Shown here piece after piece: positions 5,713 through 14,239 of a stretch of DNA of 29,466 nucleotides. Position numbers and translations under genes: made by a program. The notes below the pieces were generated by a model. That model made no database searches and had not been told where the DNA came from. It saw nothing but the letters and a program-made list of their open reading frames with translations. Every line of letters starts with the position of its first letter. Within the stretch, counting starts at the first letter, position 1. The DNA comes from JABJMC01 sp964459205 (lineage in GTDB: Bacteria > Patescibacteriota > Gracilibacteria > UBA1369 > UBA12473): contig CAYWKJ010000015.1 of the NCBI GenBank assembly GCA_964459205.1, forward strand, positions 1 to 29,466. Reading direction: 5' to 3'.

Positions 5713-6273
5713 CTACTTATTTGGCGTGGTTATATCTGGAGGACGCACATAGTACGGTTCTACTAAATCTTGTTTTTTTAGTTTTTTAAGGTCTAGCAAA
5801 GCAACTGCCTCCCCAAAAGTCTTTGTTATTTCACCAGCTCCAGGCGCCTCGCCATAGAGCGGCTTTCCCAATTTTTGTAGTTCCTCAATTAGCTGAGACG
5901 TGTCTTCCCCTCTAATCAAATATTTATCACGCCCAGCTTGAATCGTAGCGATGCCACCGGCTGGGATGCGCTGCTCCCAAATTTCAAAAACATCAGTTGA
6001 GCGCATCGGGATTTTAAGCTGCCACGCAATGGCATTAGCGATCACTACTCCTACTCGCAAGCTGGTGTAAGCACCAGGTCCATTTACTACAAAAACCTCC
6101 TCTAAATCGCCCCATTTTTTTCCTGTTTTTTCAAACATCTCCAAAATTCCAGGGAGCAAATTCTGCGATTCATTAGCATTACTAGCCCAGGAATGTTCAG
6201 CCAAAACGCGACTGTCTTCAATGAGGGCCAAGGCACTTTCCTTAGAAGCGGTGTTGATAGCAAGGATTAACAT
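5713..6273 (-). CDS. tsaB: tRNA threonylcarbamoyladenosine biosynthesis protein TsaB
   Basis: TsaB is the non-catalytic ASKHA-fold partner of TsaD in the complex that makes t6A37 on ANN-decoding tRNAs. The N-terminus MLILAINTAS and the family signature GPGAYTSLRVG (65-75) are clear. At 186 residues it is shorter than the roughly 230 aa of E. coli TsaB, with a reduced C-terminal half, as is common in small genomes. The gene starts 4 nt after the stop of the amidase/SpoIID gene and so is its co-transcribed partner. No SD is visible. tsaD, tsaC and tsaE are not in the window. Confidence 0.9.
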   Translation of the reverse strand: MLILAINTASKESALALIEDSRVLAEHSWASNANESQNLLPGILEMFEKTGKKWGDLEEVFVVNGPGAYTSLRVGVVIANAIAWQLKIPMRSTDVFEIWEQRIPAGGIATIQAGRDKYLIRGEDTSQLIEELQKLGKPLYGEAPGAGEITKTFGEAVALLDLKKLKKQDLVEPYYVRPPDITTPNK

Positions 6274-6277
6274 GGGC

Positions 6278-9200
6278 CTACTTTACCTCAATTTCCACAT
6301 CCTGATAATAATACTTGATGATTTCTTCGTAAGAACTGCCTTGCTCCGCCGCGGCAGTGGCACCACAACCAGATAATCCTACCCCGTGTCCGCTAAAGTA
6401 GCCAACTGTGCAAAGTTCGTCGGAAACGCTCTGTAAATATGGAGTATGTGTCCATCCCCAAACTTCCTCCCCACTGCGCGTGGTAGTGCCATCGGTCGAA
6501 CTAAAGTAAGGTGTTTTTATGATGTCGCCATTGTAAGTCACAACCATTCCAGCAGTGTCACTAACAGATTGAACTACATTGGGTGCACGTGATTCTAAGC
6601 CGTATCCGAGATATTTTTGAGAAACATCTGGGTTGTCATCTAAATGATAGGGCATGCCAGGGAATTTCTCTTCGAATTCCATATACCAACGAGCATAAGT
6701 TCGAGCCAAGATTGTCATGGTTCGGATCTTTTCCGTGGGCTCGGAGTTAGTGGCTTCGGCTAGGCCGCGTAAGTACATTTCCATGGGTAATTCATTGATC
6801 ACGGCCATTTCGCCATCAATATTGCGCACCTCAATTACACCACGGAATAAATTGTCATTAAGCGCAGTGTTCCAAGCGGGTCGATTTTCGAAATTCACAA
6901 TTTCTAAAATCGTATTTTCACTACGTGGCACAAAGCGTGGTTCTTCATAAACAACCCAGGCATAAGCATCATATTCAACCTGATAATCATCGCCGCGGAG
7001 CCGAACCTTGACCTCATCCCCAGCATCTAAATCCATAAATAAAGTATCACCGCGATAAACATCAAAAGCACCGTCAGCTGTGATAACCACGTCGCCAAAT
7101 TCTGCTTCGTCATAACTTAATTTAACGCGGACTTCTTCCTGATCAAACTCGCCTAGCGAGGTTGTTGTGGTCGTTTCAGCCACCTCGACTTCAGTCTCTT
7201 CTTCACTGTTACCCTCTACACTAAATGTGTAATAAAAAGGTGTTTGTACTAAATTTTGTTTACCCAAACGCGGCCGGAAATAAATCTTGTAATCCCCCGG
7301 TGTCTCTGGAGCGGTAATTGTAAACTGAATCCGTCCAATCTCGCCGGGCGCTGTTGTGCTGCGCAAAGTTGGGGTCGTTACTCGGATGTCCGCGTGATGA
7401 ATTAGACCTACTGTAAAGGCACTATCTCCAGTCTTGCTCCAGACTTGATCACCAATATTTTCTAAATCAATCCAACCAGCTTTTTGTTCGCCTGGCTCAA
7501 AAACATCATCGGTCTCCGCGTCACTAAATGCAGCTTGAACGCTCTTATCATAAACTAGAACACTCACCGCGATACTATCACCCTCAAAGGCATTTCCACC
7601 TTCAATGGAAGGCACAAAATATTCAGTGTGCGTTCCTGGTGTATCTGAGGTCACAAAACTATATTCAAAAGTTACTTCCGCGCCTGGCGCAATTTCATCT
7701 TCTGGCAATGCAAATCCAGAAAGAGTCATGGGATAAAGCCCCTCTTGATACCAAGTTACGTTACCGGTATTTTCGAGCGTGATTTCACCGGAAACCTCTT
7801 CGCTAGATTCAATTCTCTCCTTATCCTGTGTGATATTTATAATGTCATAAGTGAGCAATGGACTGGCCACATAAATTGGTAATGATAAATAATGACTGGT
7901 CTTTTTGGTGCCATTAAAAATCGGGGTCACATCAAAACTTTCAAATCCGCCGCGCATCATGGCCTCCGCCGTAACTATAAACGTCGCGGTCTCGCCTGAC
8001 TCCACGGAATCTTCTTCCATGTAGGCCACACTTTTACTGTTGTTATCTGATTTCACTAAATGAACTAAGGCCTCGGCATTTGAATTACTATTAGCTACTA
8101 AATAAGTCTCAGAATCCCAAGTTTCAGTGCCAATGTTCTTAAGTTCAATTGTAAAACTGTCACTGTCTTCGGGGTTCATTACTAGGGCGTCGTAAGGATT
8201 AATATTTGCAAAAGCATAGGGATCATCGCTTCCGGTTTCAATTAGATATGTTTCCATGTCTAACAGATTGGAATCAACAATGTCGCGTACAGCTGGGAGC
8301 AGTGAATAAAGGTTTTTTCCGGGACATAAAGTTTGTCCAAAATCACGGTGCCCGCCTACATTTGGGGTTACTTCGCCACGAAAACTACTAAACCCATCCG
8401 AATTAATATTATAAAGTTCAGACTTAGCTTGAACTAACATCACTAGAGCTTCTAAGGCCTCGTAGGAAATTTCTTCCTCTTCGTAATTTCCCATAACAGC
8501 AATTCCAATGGATCCCGTATTGCGGCCGCTAGCATGCCCTCCGACAACCTGTTCTCCACCGGCGCGGCCTTCATAAATATTCCCATTGGCATCAATAATG
8601 TAGTTGTATCCAATATCACCCCAGCCCTTACGGACTGAGTGGTAGTAGTAGATACCGCGAATCGAAGCCGCGGCATTATCTTCCCCATTTGTTCCGGCAG
8701 TATGATGGATGATAATTTTGTCCACGTTTTCGGCATACGACTGTGGCCAATAAAGATCATTACCATCCTCGTCTTCATAAATTACATCTGTTAATTCAAA
8801 TTCCTCAGGGTAAAGTTCCTGCAAGCTGGGCTCCTGATCTGGGCTAACATCATCATCTTCAACCTCCACTTCTTCGACTTCTTCATCAGGATCGTAACCA
8901 AAAAAGTCACTGGTTCGCCAGGACTCATCGGCTCCCCACTCTTCTCGAGAAATAATGTTTAATTCTCCATCAGCAAAAGTTAGCTTTTTAAGATCAGAAC
9001 TCGGTGATTGACCGGTTTTTTTGTATGATCCGTCAACGTAATGAAAATTAACGTTTTTAACTTGTGGGGTAAGGCTCGCATCATTACTTTGCAATAAAAC
9101 TTTGTACTGAATTGACTCCGCACGTTTGGTACTAACTAATTCATCGACAGTTGTATTTTCTTCATCCGGATGAAGCACGTTCCAAGGCCCCCAATCTCCG

Positions 9201-9529
9201 TCTACATACTCAAATCTAACCTGAAACTCAATATCAGTTCCGGCTGGGCGTACTTCTTCCCATTCCACACCAACGGTATCAAATTCAAACTTTGGTTTTA
9301 AGGTTTCTGAGAGAAAAACTGTTTCATTTTCATATAGAAACTCTACCTCGTTAGTGGTGGCGCTTAATTTAGTGGGAAGCTGAATAAAATCTTCTGTATA
9401 AAAAGTGTCGGCCCGGACTGAGTCACTTTCAAACTCTGCGGCAACCCGAGTTTGCAAATCCACCTCCAGTGGCCCAATTAGGACCACCATGAGTACTAAC
9501 AACATAATTTTTGACCAGATAGCGCGCAT
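6278..9529 (-). CDS. Secreted PGRP-type amidase fused to a SpoIID domain
   Basis: A 1083-residue exported protein with an N-terminal signal or anchor helix (about 7-25). It then has a beta-rich region, an acidic linker (near 215-240), an Amidase_2/PGRP domain (about 268-425), three Ig-like repeats with the N-x-G-x2-x-W signature of NBR1-type domains (about 440-770), an acidic Thr-rich linker, and a C-terminal SpoIID/LytB domain (about 880-1080). Amidase zinc ligands are visible in IIIHHTAG, GGHRDF and LCPG. SpoIID features include LPMEMYLRGLAE, ARTYARWY, YFSSTDGTTT and GHGVGLSGCGA. By family, amidases remove stem peptides and SpoIID cleaves the resulting bare glycan, so the fusion could run both steps. 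Likely role: wall remodelling or attack on a neighbour's wall. No SD; promoter at 9560-9588. Confidence 0.88.
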   Translation of the reverse strand: MRAIWSKIMLLVLMVVLIGPLEVDLQTRVAAEFESDSVRADTFYTEDFIQLPTKLSATTNEVEFLYENETVFLSETLKPKFEFDTVGVEWEEVRPAGTDIEFQVRFEYVDGDWGPWNVLHPDEENTTVDELVSTKRAESIQYKVLLQSNDASLTPQVKNVNFHYVDGSYKKTGQSPSSDLKKLTFADGELNIISREEWGADESWRTSDFFGYDPDEEVEEVEVEDDDVSPDQEPSLQELYPEEFELTDVIYEDEDGNDLYWPQSYAENVDKIIIHHTAGTNGEDNAAASIRGIYYYHSVRKGWGDIGYNYIIDANGNIYEGRAGGEQVVGGHASGRNTGSIGIAVMGNYEEEEISYEALEALVMLVQAKSELYNINSDGFSSFRGEVTPNVGGHRDFGQTLCPGKNLYSLLPAVRDIVDSNLLDMETYLIETGSDDPYAFANINPYDALVMNPEDSDSFTIELKNIGTETWDSETYLVANSNSNAEALVHLVKSDNNSKSVAYMEEDSVESGETATFIVTAEAMMRGGFESFDVTPIFNGTKKTSHYLSLPIYVASPLLTYDIINITQDKERIESSEEVSGEITLENTGNVTWYQEGLYPMTLSGFALPEDEIAPGAEVTFEYSFVTSDTPGTHTEYFVPSIEGGNAFEGDSIAVSVLVYDKSVQAAFSDAETDDVFEPGEQKAGWIDLENIGDQVWSKTGDSAFTVGLIHHADIRVTTPTLRSTTAPGEIGRIQFTITAPETPGDYKIYFRPRLGKQNLVQTPFYYTFSVEGNSEEETEVEVAETTTTTSLGEFDQEEVRVKLSYDEAEFGDVVITADGAFDVYRGDTLFMDLDAGDEVKVRLRGDDYQVEYDAYAWVVYEEPRFVPRSENTILEIVNFENRPAWNTALNDNLFRGVIEVRNIDGEMAVINELPMEMYLRGLAEATNSEPTEKIRTMTILARTYARWYMEFEEKFPGMPYHLDDNPDVSQKYLGYGLESRAPNVVQSVSDTAGMVVTYNGDIIKTPYFSSTDGTTTRSGEEVWGWTHTPYLQSVSDELCTVGYFSGHGVGLSGCGATAAAEQGSSYEEIIKYYYQDVEIEVK

Positions 9530-9559
9530 TTATTTAATTTAGGTTCAATTAATCAATAT

Positions 9560-9588
9560 ATTATACTCTTTTTAACCTGATTGCACAA
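9560..9588 (-). promoter_or_regulatory. Promoter of the amidase/SpoIID-tsaB operon
   Basis: Minus-strand TTGTGC (9583-9588), 17-bp spacer, TATAAT (9560-9565). It predicts a leader of about 24 nt. Confidence 0.6.
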
Positions 9589-9592
9589 TAAA

Positions 9593-9625
9593 AAGCGCTT
9601 CCTAAACTATTGGAAGCGCTTTTTT
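9593..9625. terminator. Bidirectional intrinsic terminator
   Basis: AAGCGCTTCC (9593-9602) and GGAAGCGCTT (9612-9621) form a perfect 10-bp stem. T-rich tails follow on both strands. It ends the surface-protein gene, 21 nt past that gene's stop, and also insulates the operon on its left. Confidence 0.88.
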
Positions 9626-9642
9626 ACTATTAGATTTATCTA

Positions 9643-11295
9643 TTATTCTGAAAGGGCTATTCCTTCTGTTGGCAAGAAATCTAGATCACCACTATCATAA
9701 CTTTCACCATCAAACATCATACGTTCAATATAAGTGTTAAGACTAGCTGCTCCCGCACGCATAGGATCAAACTGGACTGGAGCCTTGACTATATAAATAC
9801 GAAATTCGTCACTTAAATCTGCTGCTGGATCAAAGGCAATTGTTACATTACCGCCACTATATGTTCCATTCCCTAGAGGAGTAGCTAAATCATGAATATC
9901 AAAAATTTCCCACCCATCAGTTTCTCCTAATTCTCCTGTAACATTTCCCTCAAGCAACATATCAGGTTCTACATTCAAATTAAGCAATTCAAGAGTTGCA
10001 TCCCCGCTAGCCTTAGCTACAAAGCAGTAAACTGCTACAGAACTGCCAGTAGTTAGGACGGAGCTGGGGCAATTAGGGTCTTTGTTATCAGTAGCTATTC
10101 GTAGAAAACCTGCATCTAGGGTTATTGCGCCGCCTTCAGCTGCAGTGCCCGTATACTCGGAGCTACTTTCTGTGATAGTTACGCCACTGGTTTGGCCGAC
10201 TGCTTTAACTCCGGCGTCATGATCAAATGCAAATTGAATTACATCACCATCATACGCGCCAGAGCCAATTTCATTAGTTGTAACAAATAATTCAATGTCA
10301 GCGCCTCCCATATGATGAGGAACGGCCACATCTAACCCACTAAAATCAGCTTTGCCGGCCACCAAAGTAACCGTGGTCTCACCATCAAGATTAGTAGGAT
10401 CATCAGCATCAGTTGGATATTTTAAAATCACATAATCAATGGCATTATCATTGCTTCCAATAGAATCAAATTGCAATTCTTCCATTTTGATCTCTTCTCT
10501 TTCAGCAAAAAGATGATATCTTCCTACTAAAAGTGGATTTGCAGGGTTAGTGAAGTCATTTCCCATTACAATATGATCAGGAACTTGAACATGAGCAGAA
10601 CTTACTTCAATTGCTCCGCTTTCTTCAACAGTTACAGCAACCGTTGGTGAATTACCACCGTTCACAGCGTCGTTTTCAGCATTAAAGTCATTACCATCCG
10701 CATCTACGGCTCCGATGTGATTTTCAGCGTCAGCAATATCAAAAGTATAAGAATCTGGCGAACTACCAGTGCTGTAGTTTAATAAATCAACAACAGCTAC
10801 GAATTTACCATTTGTCCCCGCAGGAATTGTCCAATTTAAGCCCATAAAAGTGATTTCATCATCACCAGCCCCAAAACTTTCCGCAGTACTGATCAGTGTT
10901 CTATCTGGTAATTCGTAGAGCTCTACTGAAGAAATCATATCACTTAAAGCAACCGTACCATCTGCATCACCCCCATCATCCTCACCAGCTAGAAAAACCC
11001 CGTCACCAGCGTCGACATAACCAGTAAGAGTAATTTGATTAACAGTAATATCTGTATCGTGTGAAGCATATAAAGAGAACCCTACGGACGGAACACCCTC
11101 AGCTCCCTTGGTAACAGCGTGACTAGAAGGGTTATTCATTAAACCAACTGCTAGAACTCCATCAGGGGCAGGGGCGTGAAAAGCTCCTTGGAAAACACTC
11201 CCCCCTGAGCTGAGAGAAACCCCGAGCACCACGGCAGATATTACCAGCACTGCGAGCAGGGGTTTTAAATGTTTGTGTTTGGACTGGTTTTTCAT
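9643..11295 (-). CDS. Abundant-looking secreted surface protein, function unknown
   Basis: A 550-residue protein with a basic N-terminus (KNQSKHKHLK), a hydrophobic signal helix (about 11-30), and then a long acidic, Gly/Asp/Thr-rich, beta-sheet-type body. There is no lysine-rich or catalytic motif that I recognise. It has only two cysteines in a late loop (DPNCPSS, VYCFVA) and at least two similar sandwich modules (ESGAIEVSSAHVQVPDH..., then the 390-540 region). It is a single-gene transcript with the strongest promoter in the window (11332-11360) and a strong terminator (9593-9621), the layout expected for a major envelope protein. S-layer or cell-surface structural protein is my inference; no named domain (SLH, FN3) is visible. 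Confidence 0.7.
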   Translation of the reverse strand: MKNQSKHKHLKPLLAVLVISAVVLGVSLSSGGSVFQGAFHAPAPDGVLAVGLMNNPSSHAVTKGAEGVPSVGFSLYASHDTDITVNQITLTGYVDAGDGVFLAGEDDGGDADGTVALSDMISSVELYELPDRTLISTAESFGAGDDEITFMGLNWTIPAGTNGKFVAVVDLLNYSTGSSPDSYTFDIADAENHIGAVDADGNDFNAENDAVNGGNSPTVAVTVEESGAIEVSSAHVQVPDHIVMGNDFTNPANPLLVGRYHLFAEREEIKMEELQFDSIGSNDNAIDYVILKYPTDADDPTNLDGETTVTLVAGKADFSGLDVAVPHHMGGADIELFVTTNEIGSGAYDGDVIQFAFDHDAGVKAVGQTSGVTITESSSEYTGTAAEGGAITLDAGFLRIATDNKDPNCPSSVLTTGSSVAVYCFVAKASGDATLELLNLNVEPDMLLEGNVTGELGETDGWEIFDIHDLATPLGNGTYSGGNVTIAFDPAADLSDEFRIYIVKAPVQFDPMRAGAASLNTYIERMMFDGESYDSGDLDFLPTEGIALSE

Positions 11296-11331
11296 GTTTG
11301 TTTTGTGTTAGATATTAAAAACCATTATTTA

Positions 11332-11360
11332 ATTATACCATATTTAATCTTATGGCGCAA
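11332..11360 (-). promoter_or_regulatory. Promoter of the surface protein gene
   Basis: Minus-strand TTGCGC (11355-11360), 17-bp spacer, consensus TATAAT (11332-11337). The leader is about 30 nt with no SD. Confidence 0.65.
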
Positions 11361-11408
11361 GGAGGGTGCAGGTTATACAATTCGGGTTTCTTTTCGCGTC
11401 CTATTTAT

Positions 11409-11414
11409 TATAAT
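11409..11414 (+). promoter_or_regulatory. -10 element for trxA
   Basis: Consensus TATAAT lies 31 bp before the trxA ATG. No convincing -35 is seen at 16-18 bp. Confidence 0.45.
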
Positions 11415-11445
11415 GACTATGCTTTATTTTTAACCCAAATTAATC

Positions 11446-11766
11446 ATGGCTGCTGCCCACTTCACGGACGATAATTTCGAAGCCGAAGTACTTAAATCAG
11501 ATCTTCCAGTTTTAGTAGATTTTTATGCGGATTGGTGCGGTCCATGCAAGATGCTGACTCCTGTTATTGAAGAACTTGCTGGTGAATATGAAGGCAAAGT
11601 CAAAATTGGCAAAGTTAATGTTGACGAAGCTGGTGCTACCGCTGGCAAATATGGTGTAATGAGCATCCCTACAATCATCTTCTTTAAAGGCGGTGAAATC
11701 GCTGATCAAGCCGTTGGTTTTGTGCCAAAAGAAGAGCTTGCCAAAAAACTAGATGCTCTGGTTTAG
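11446..11766 (+). CDS. trxA: Thioredoxin
   Basis: A 106-residue cytoplasmic disulphide reductant of the normal single-domain size. The active site WCGPCK sits in DFYADWCGPCKMLTPV near residues 25-41, and the conserved cis-proline motif SIPTIIFFKGG follows near 72-82. It has no signal peptide, so it acts in the cytoplasm and would reduce proteins such as ribonucleotide reductase. It is monocistronic with a -10 box 31 bp upstream and no SD. The stop overlaps that of rnhA on the opposite strand by 4 bp, so there is no room for a terminator between the two. Confidence 0.96.
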   Translation: MAAAHFTDDNFEAEVLKSDLPVLVDFYADWCGPCKMLTPVIEELAGEYEGKVKIGKVNVDEAGATAGKYGVMSIPTIIFFKGGEIADQAVGFVPKEELAKKLDALV

Positions 11767-12524
11767 AACAGTGTTTGTTCTGCTTCAATTCGAACCTCAG
11801 CCTCAGACTGGGTCATTTTTTTGAGCTCCTTAAGTTCACGATCAGAGATAGTTTTACCGTCACTTTCTGCTTTTTTCTGGAGGGTTGCGATTTGGTCTTT
11901 GGTAATTAAAGGACGGGCTTTAGCGCGGTCGAGGTTTCCAGAGGTTGGTGAGGCAAACTTGATGTAGCGTCCACAATGAGGACAATCAACGCGGATCATA
12001 TCGGAATCAGACATGTAGCCCAACAAGCCCTTGGATGCAGTCCCACAGGCGGCACAATAAAACTGGTCATCATCGTGAGAAGTGGTTTTTACAGATTTAG
12101 GCGCTTCTTGTGGTGATTTTTTTTGGATTTTTTCAGCCTCAGCTACAGCTAGCTGATCAACACGTTCGTTTAAGGGACTACCCGCATGACCTTTGACCCA
12201 ATTCCATTCAATATTTAAATCAGCGCGTGCCTCGTCTAATTTAGCCCATAAATCTCCATTCGACTTTCTTTTCCAATCATCTTTTAAGGTATTTATCACT
12301 AAACTAGAATCTGAATAAACCTGGATTAATCTATTTTTGTGATGCTCTTTGGCCCACAAAAGAGCCTCAATAACTGCCATCATTTCCATCCGATTATTAG
12401 TGGATCCGGCCTCCCCACCAGAAAGAACTGTTTCGGTGCTGGCATCTTTAATAATCGCGGCCCAGCCACCAGCTCCAGGATTTCCTAAACAACTGCCGTC
12501 TGTGTAAATAATGAGAGGTTTCAT
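11763..12524 (-). CDS. rnhA: Ribonuclease HI with C-terminal zinc ribbon
   Basis: Degrades the RNA strand of RNA-DNA hybrids. Start chosen at ATG 12524 (MKPLIIYTDGSC); a TTG 18 nt earlier only adds MRYTPL. The catalytic set is complete: D9 (YTDGSC), E47 (NNRMEMM), D72 (YSDSS) and D123 (NERVDQLA), with the KGHAG loop near 111-115. After about 140 residues comes a charged linker and an added module with C157-x2-C160 and C181-x2-C184 (a zinc ribbon). It is followed by a helical basic/acidic tail to 253 residues. Typical RNase HI is about 155 aa, so roughly 100 residues are extra. A minus-strand TATACT 6 nt before the ATG suggests a leaderless message. Confidence 0.93.
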   Translation of the reverse strand: MKPLIIYTDGSCLGNPGAGGWAAIIKDASTETVLSGGEAGSTNNRMEMMAVIEALLWAKEHHKNRLIQVYSDSSLVINTLKDDWKRKSNGDLWAKLDEARADLNIEWNWVKGHAGSPLNERVDQLAVAEAEKIQKKSPQEAPKSVKTTSHDDDQFYCAACGTASKGLLGYMSDSDMIRVDCPHCGRYIKFASPTSGNLDRAKARPLITKDQIATLQKKAESDGKTISDRELKELKKMTQSEAEVRIEAEQTLF

Positions 12525-12530
12525 GAGAGG

Positions 12531-12536
12531 AGTATA
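12531..12536 (-). promoter_or_regulatory. -10 element placing rnhA as leaderless
   Basis: TATACT on the minus strand ends 6 nt before ATG 12524, which would put the transcript start at or next to the start codon. The -35 is weak (T-rich). Confidence 0.35.
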
Positions 12537-12561
12537 GCGCAAACTAAAAAAGGTAAAAAGA

Positions 12562-12660
12562 GAAAGCTTACCCTTAAGTCGTTGGAAAGAACCTTATTTG
12601 ATACATGATCAAATAAGAACCTTTCTCGCTGATGCGTAACACTTCTTAAGGGTAACTTTC
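12562..12660. repeat. Nested palindrome after the LCP gene
   Basis: Outer arms TTACCCTTAAG (12568-12578) and CTTAAGGGTAA (12645-12655) are perfectly complementary over 11 bp. They extend through a one-base bulge by GAAAG/CTTTC. Inside lies a second perfect hairpin, TTATTTGAT (12594-12602) with ATCAAATAA (12608-12616). T-runs flank the structure on both strands, so it may end the LCP transcript. The nested shape and 99-bp size also suit a small palindromic repeat element or a structured RNA. Confidence 0.6.
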
Positions 12661-12689
12661 ATCTTTTTTTATCTCTTTTTGGTTGCACT

Positions 12690-13706
12690 CTAATTCAAAA
12701 TGCTATCAAAAAACCACCTTACATTGCGCCAATCGCCATCGCGTGGTTGGAGGGTGTAAATCGCGTATTGCATCTGGCAAACTTCCTGACCTTCTTGATT
12801 TTCGCAAACCTCGACTTCCATGGAAGTTTCGTAATTAACAGGTAAGAGGTACATGTCCAGAGCGTTCCCCGTACTCAAAACATATCCGTGATCGAGAATA
12901 AAATCCTTGTACCTATAGTAATATAAAGCTGCTTTTTCGAGACTAACATTAGACTCAGTATTGGCTAAAACCGTTTGCAGAATTTGGATGATAGTAACCG
13001 CGTCGGTGACCCCAAGTTCACTGGCTTTAGCGCGGATGCCATCCAAAATAAGTTGCTGGCGCGCCGCGCGAGAATAGTCAGAGGTAGTGTGGCGTGAACG
13101 GGCAATGCGCAACGCCTCAGTCCCGTTTAGATGATAGTCCCCAGCCGGATAATCAAGTGTGGTTTCGGTCCCATCTTCTTCAATGATTTTGTAAGTTGGA
13201 TCAACTAAATCTTCCTCGAGCGTGATGTTTATGCCGCCAATTAAATCAACTAAATCTTTGAAAACATACATATCTACTAAGATGTATTCACTAACCGGGT
13301 AACCCGTGACATCAGCAATGCGGCGAGTCATTTCTTCCATGCCATAATCAGCGTAAACACTGTTGATTTTACGGTTTTGGTGGTGCAGATCTCGCGGGAT
13401 GCTGACTAAATGCACGGTTTCTTCTGGGGGGTCGATTTGGGCGAAAATAATAGTGTCCACATTGGATCCATTTTTACCAGCGATCAGCATATTGAATGGG
13501 TCACCTGGAGTATCGTCGCCATCAGCAAAGCTAAGTAAACTGGTGAAGAGGCTGGGGCCGCCGACCGGGGCGTCTGCCACAGTCAAAGAACTTGTTTCGG
13601 CGGCCGGCACATAACCGACCTCTGACAAAACAATGGCCATACCCTTAAAAAAGAAAAAAGCAGTGGCTAACAAGACAACTCCGGAGATTTGAAGGGCTTT
13701 CTGCAT
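12690..13706 (-). CDS. LytR-CpsA-Psr (LCP) family glycopolymer transferase
   Basis: LCP proteins attach undecaprenyl-phosphate-linked glycopolymers to peptidoglycan or surface proteins outside the membrane. The 338-residue protein has an N-terminal membrane anchor (about 6-28), a short linker, then the LCP domain: VDTIIF (83-88), SIPRDL (102-107), KINSVYADYG (113-122), and the RSRH...DYSRAARQQ arginine segment near 208-223. These are the residues that bind the pyrophosphate head group. The C-terminal part (about 270-338) has one CENQEGQEVC pair. Start ATG 13706 lies 5 nt after the folA stop, so it is the last gene of the thyA-folA operon. Coupling of dTMP synthesis and wall decoration may simply reflect operon packing. 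Confidence 0.9.
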   Translation of the reverse strand: MQKALQISGVVLLATAFFFFKGMAIVLSEVGYVPAAETSSLTVADAPVGGPSLFTSLLSFADGDDTPGDPFNMLIAGKNGSNVDTIIFAQIDPPEETVHLVSIPRDLHHQNRKINSVYADYGMEEMTRRIADVTGYPVSEYILVDMYVFKDLVDLIGGINITLEEDLVDPTYKIIEEDGTETTLDYPAGDYHLNGTEALRIARSRHTTSDYSRAARQQLILDGIRAKASELGVTDAVTIIQILQTVLANTESNVSLEKAALYYYRYKDFILDHGYVLSTGNALDMYLLPVNYETSMEVEVCENQEGQEVCQMQYAIYTLQPRDGDWRNVRWFFDSILN

Positions 13707-13711
13707 GTATA

Positions 13712-14239
13712 CTATTTAGCACGATAAACTACAAAACGGAACTTAATACCTTTTTCTTCGTGGATTTCAGACTCCTCTACTCGTTCAAAAATTCTTTTAT
13801 CAATAGCAGCTAAATGTGCATCACAATCAAAACTCTCTAAAATCTCCGTGAGATAAATCCCCTCACATTCCGAACGAATTAAAGCCTGCTCAAAAATACA
13901 AGCTCCCCCAATCACAAAAACTGTTTCTACTTTTTTTTCTTCAGCAATTTCCAAGGCATCATCAAAAGTACGAGCTAATTCAATATCTGGCACCACCATG
14001 TAATCAGCATTACGGGAAAGAACAATGTTTAAACGATCTTTTAAAGGGCGATATTTTTTAGGGATAGATTCCCAAGTTTTGCGCCCCATAATAACGGCAT
14101 TTTGCTTATTTGGATCTTTGGTTTTCTTAGTGGTGCGAGCAAAATATTTAAGATCTTCAGATAAGTGCCAGGCTAGCTTGCCATCTTTGCCGATGCCACG
14201 CTTTTCATCTATAGCTACGATTACATAAAACTTTGTCAT
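13712..14239 (-). CDS. folA: Dihydrofolate reductase
   Basis: Reduces dihydrofolate to tetrahydrofolate with NADPH, recycling the dihydrofolate made by ThyA. The 175-residue protein has GIGKDGKLAWHLSEDLKYF (15-33) with the catalytic acid at D29, MGRKTWESIP in the NADPH/substrate region, and VIGGACIFEQAL near 109-120. Its ATG overlaps the thyA stop (shared ATGA, 14236-14239), so translation is coupled, and the products act in one cycle. It is complete and of normal length. Confidence 0.95.
   Translation of the reverse strand: MTKFYVIVAIDEKRGIGKDGKLAWHLSEDLKYFARTTKKTKDPNKQNAVIMGRKTWESIPKKYRPLKDRLNIVLSRNADYMVVPDIELARTFDDALEIAEEKKVETVFVIGGACIFEQALIRSECEGIYLTEILESFDCDAHLAAIDKRIFERVEESEIHEEKGIKFRFVVYRAK

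Noticed and set aside
5543..5752. 69-aa plus-strand ORF
   Set aside because: It overlaps repeat end L3, the palindromic promoter and the 3' end of tsaB, with no SD and no recognisable sequence.
8452..8778. 108-aa minus-strand ORF inside the amidase gene
   Set aside because: Shifted-frame shadow of the PGRP domain, which carries the catalytic motifs in the main frame.
12540..12542. TTG start for rnhA
   Set aside because: It adds only six residues before the conserved MKPLIIYTDG start and lies upstream of the TATACT-to-ATG leaderless arrangement.
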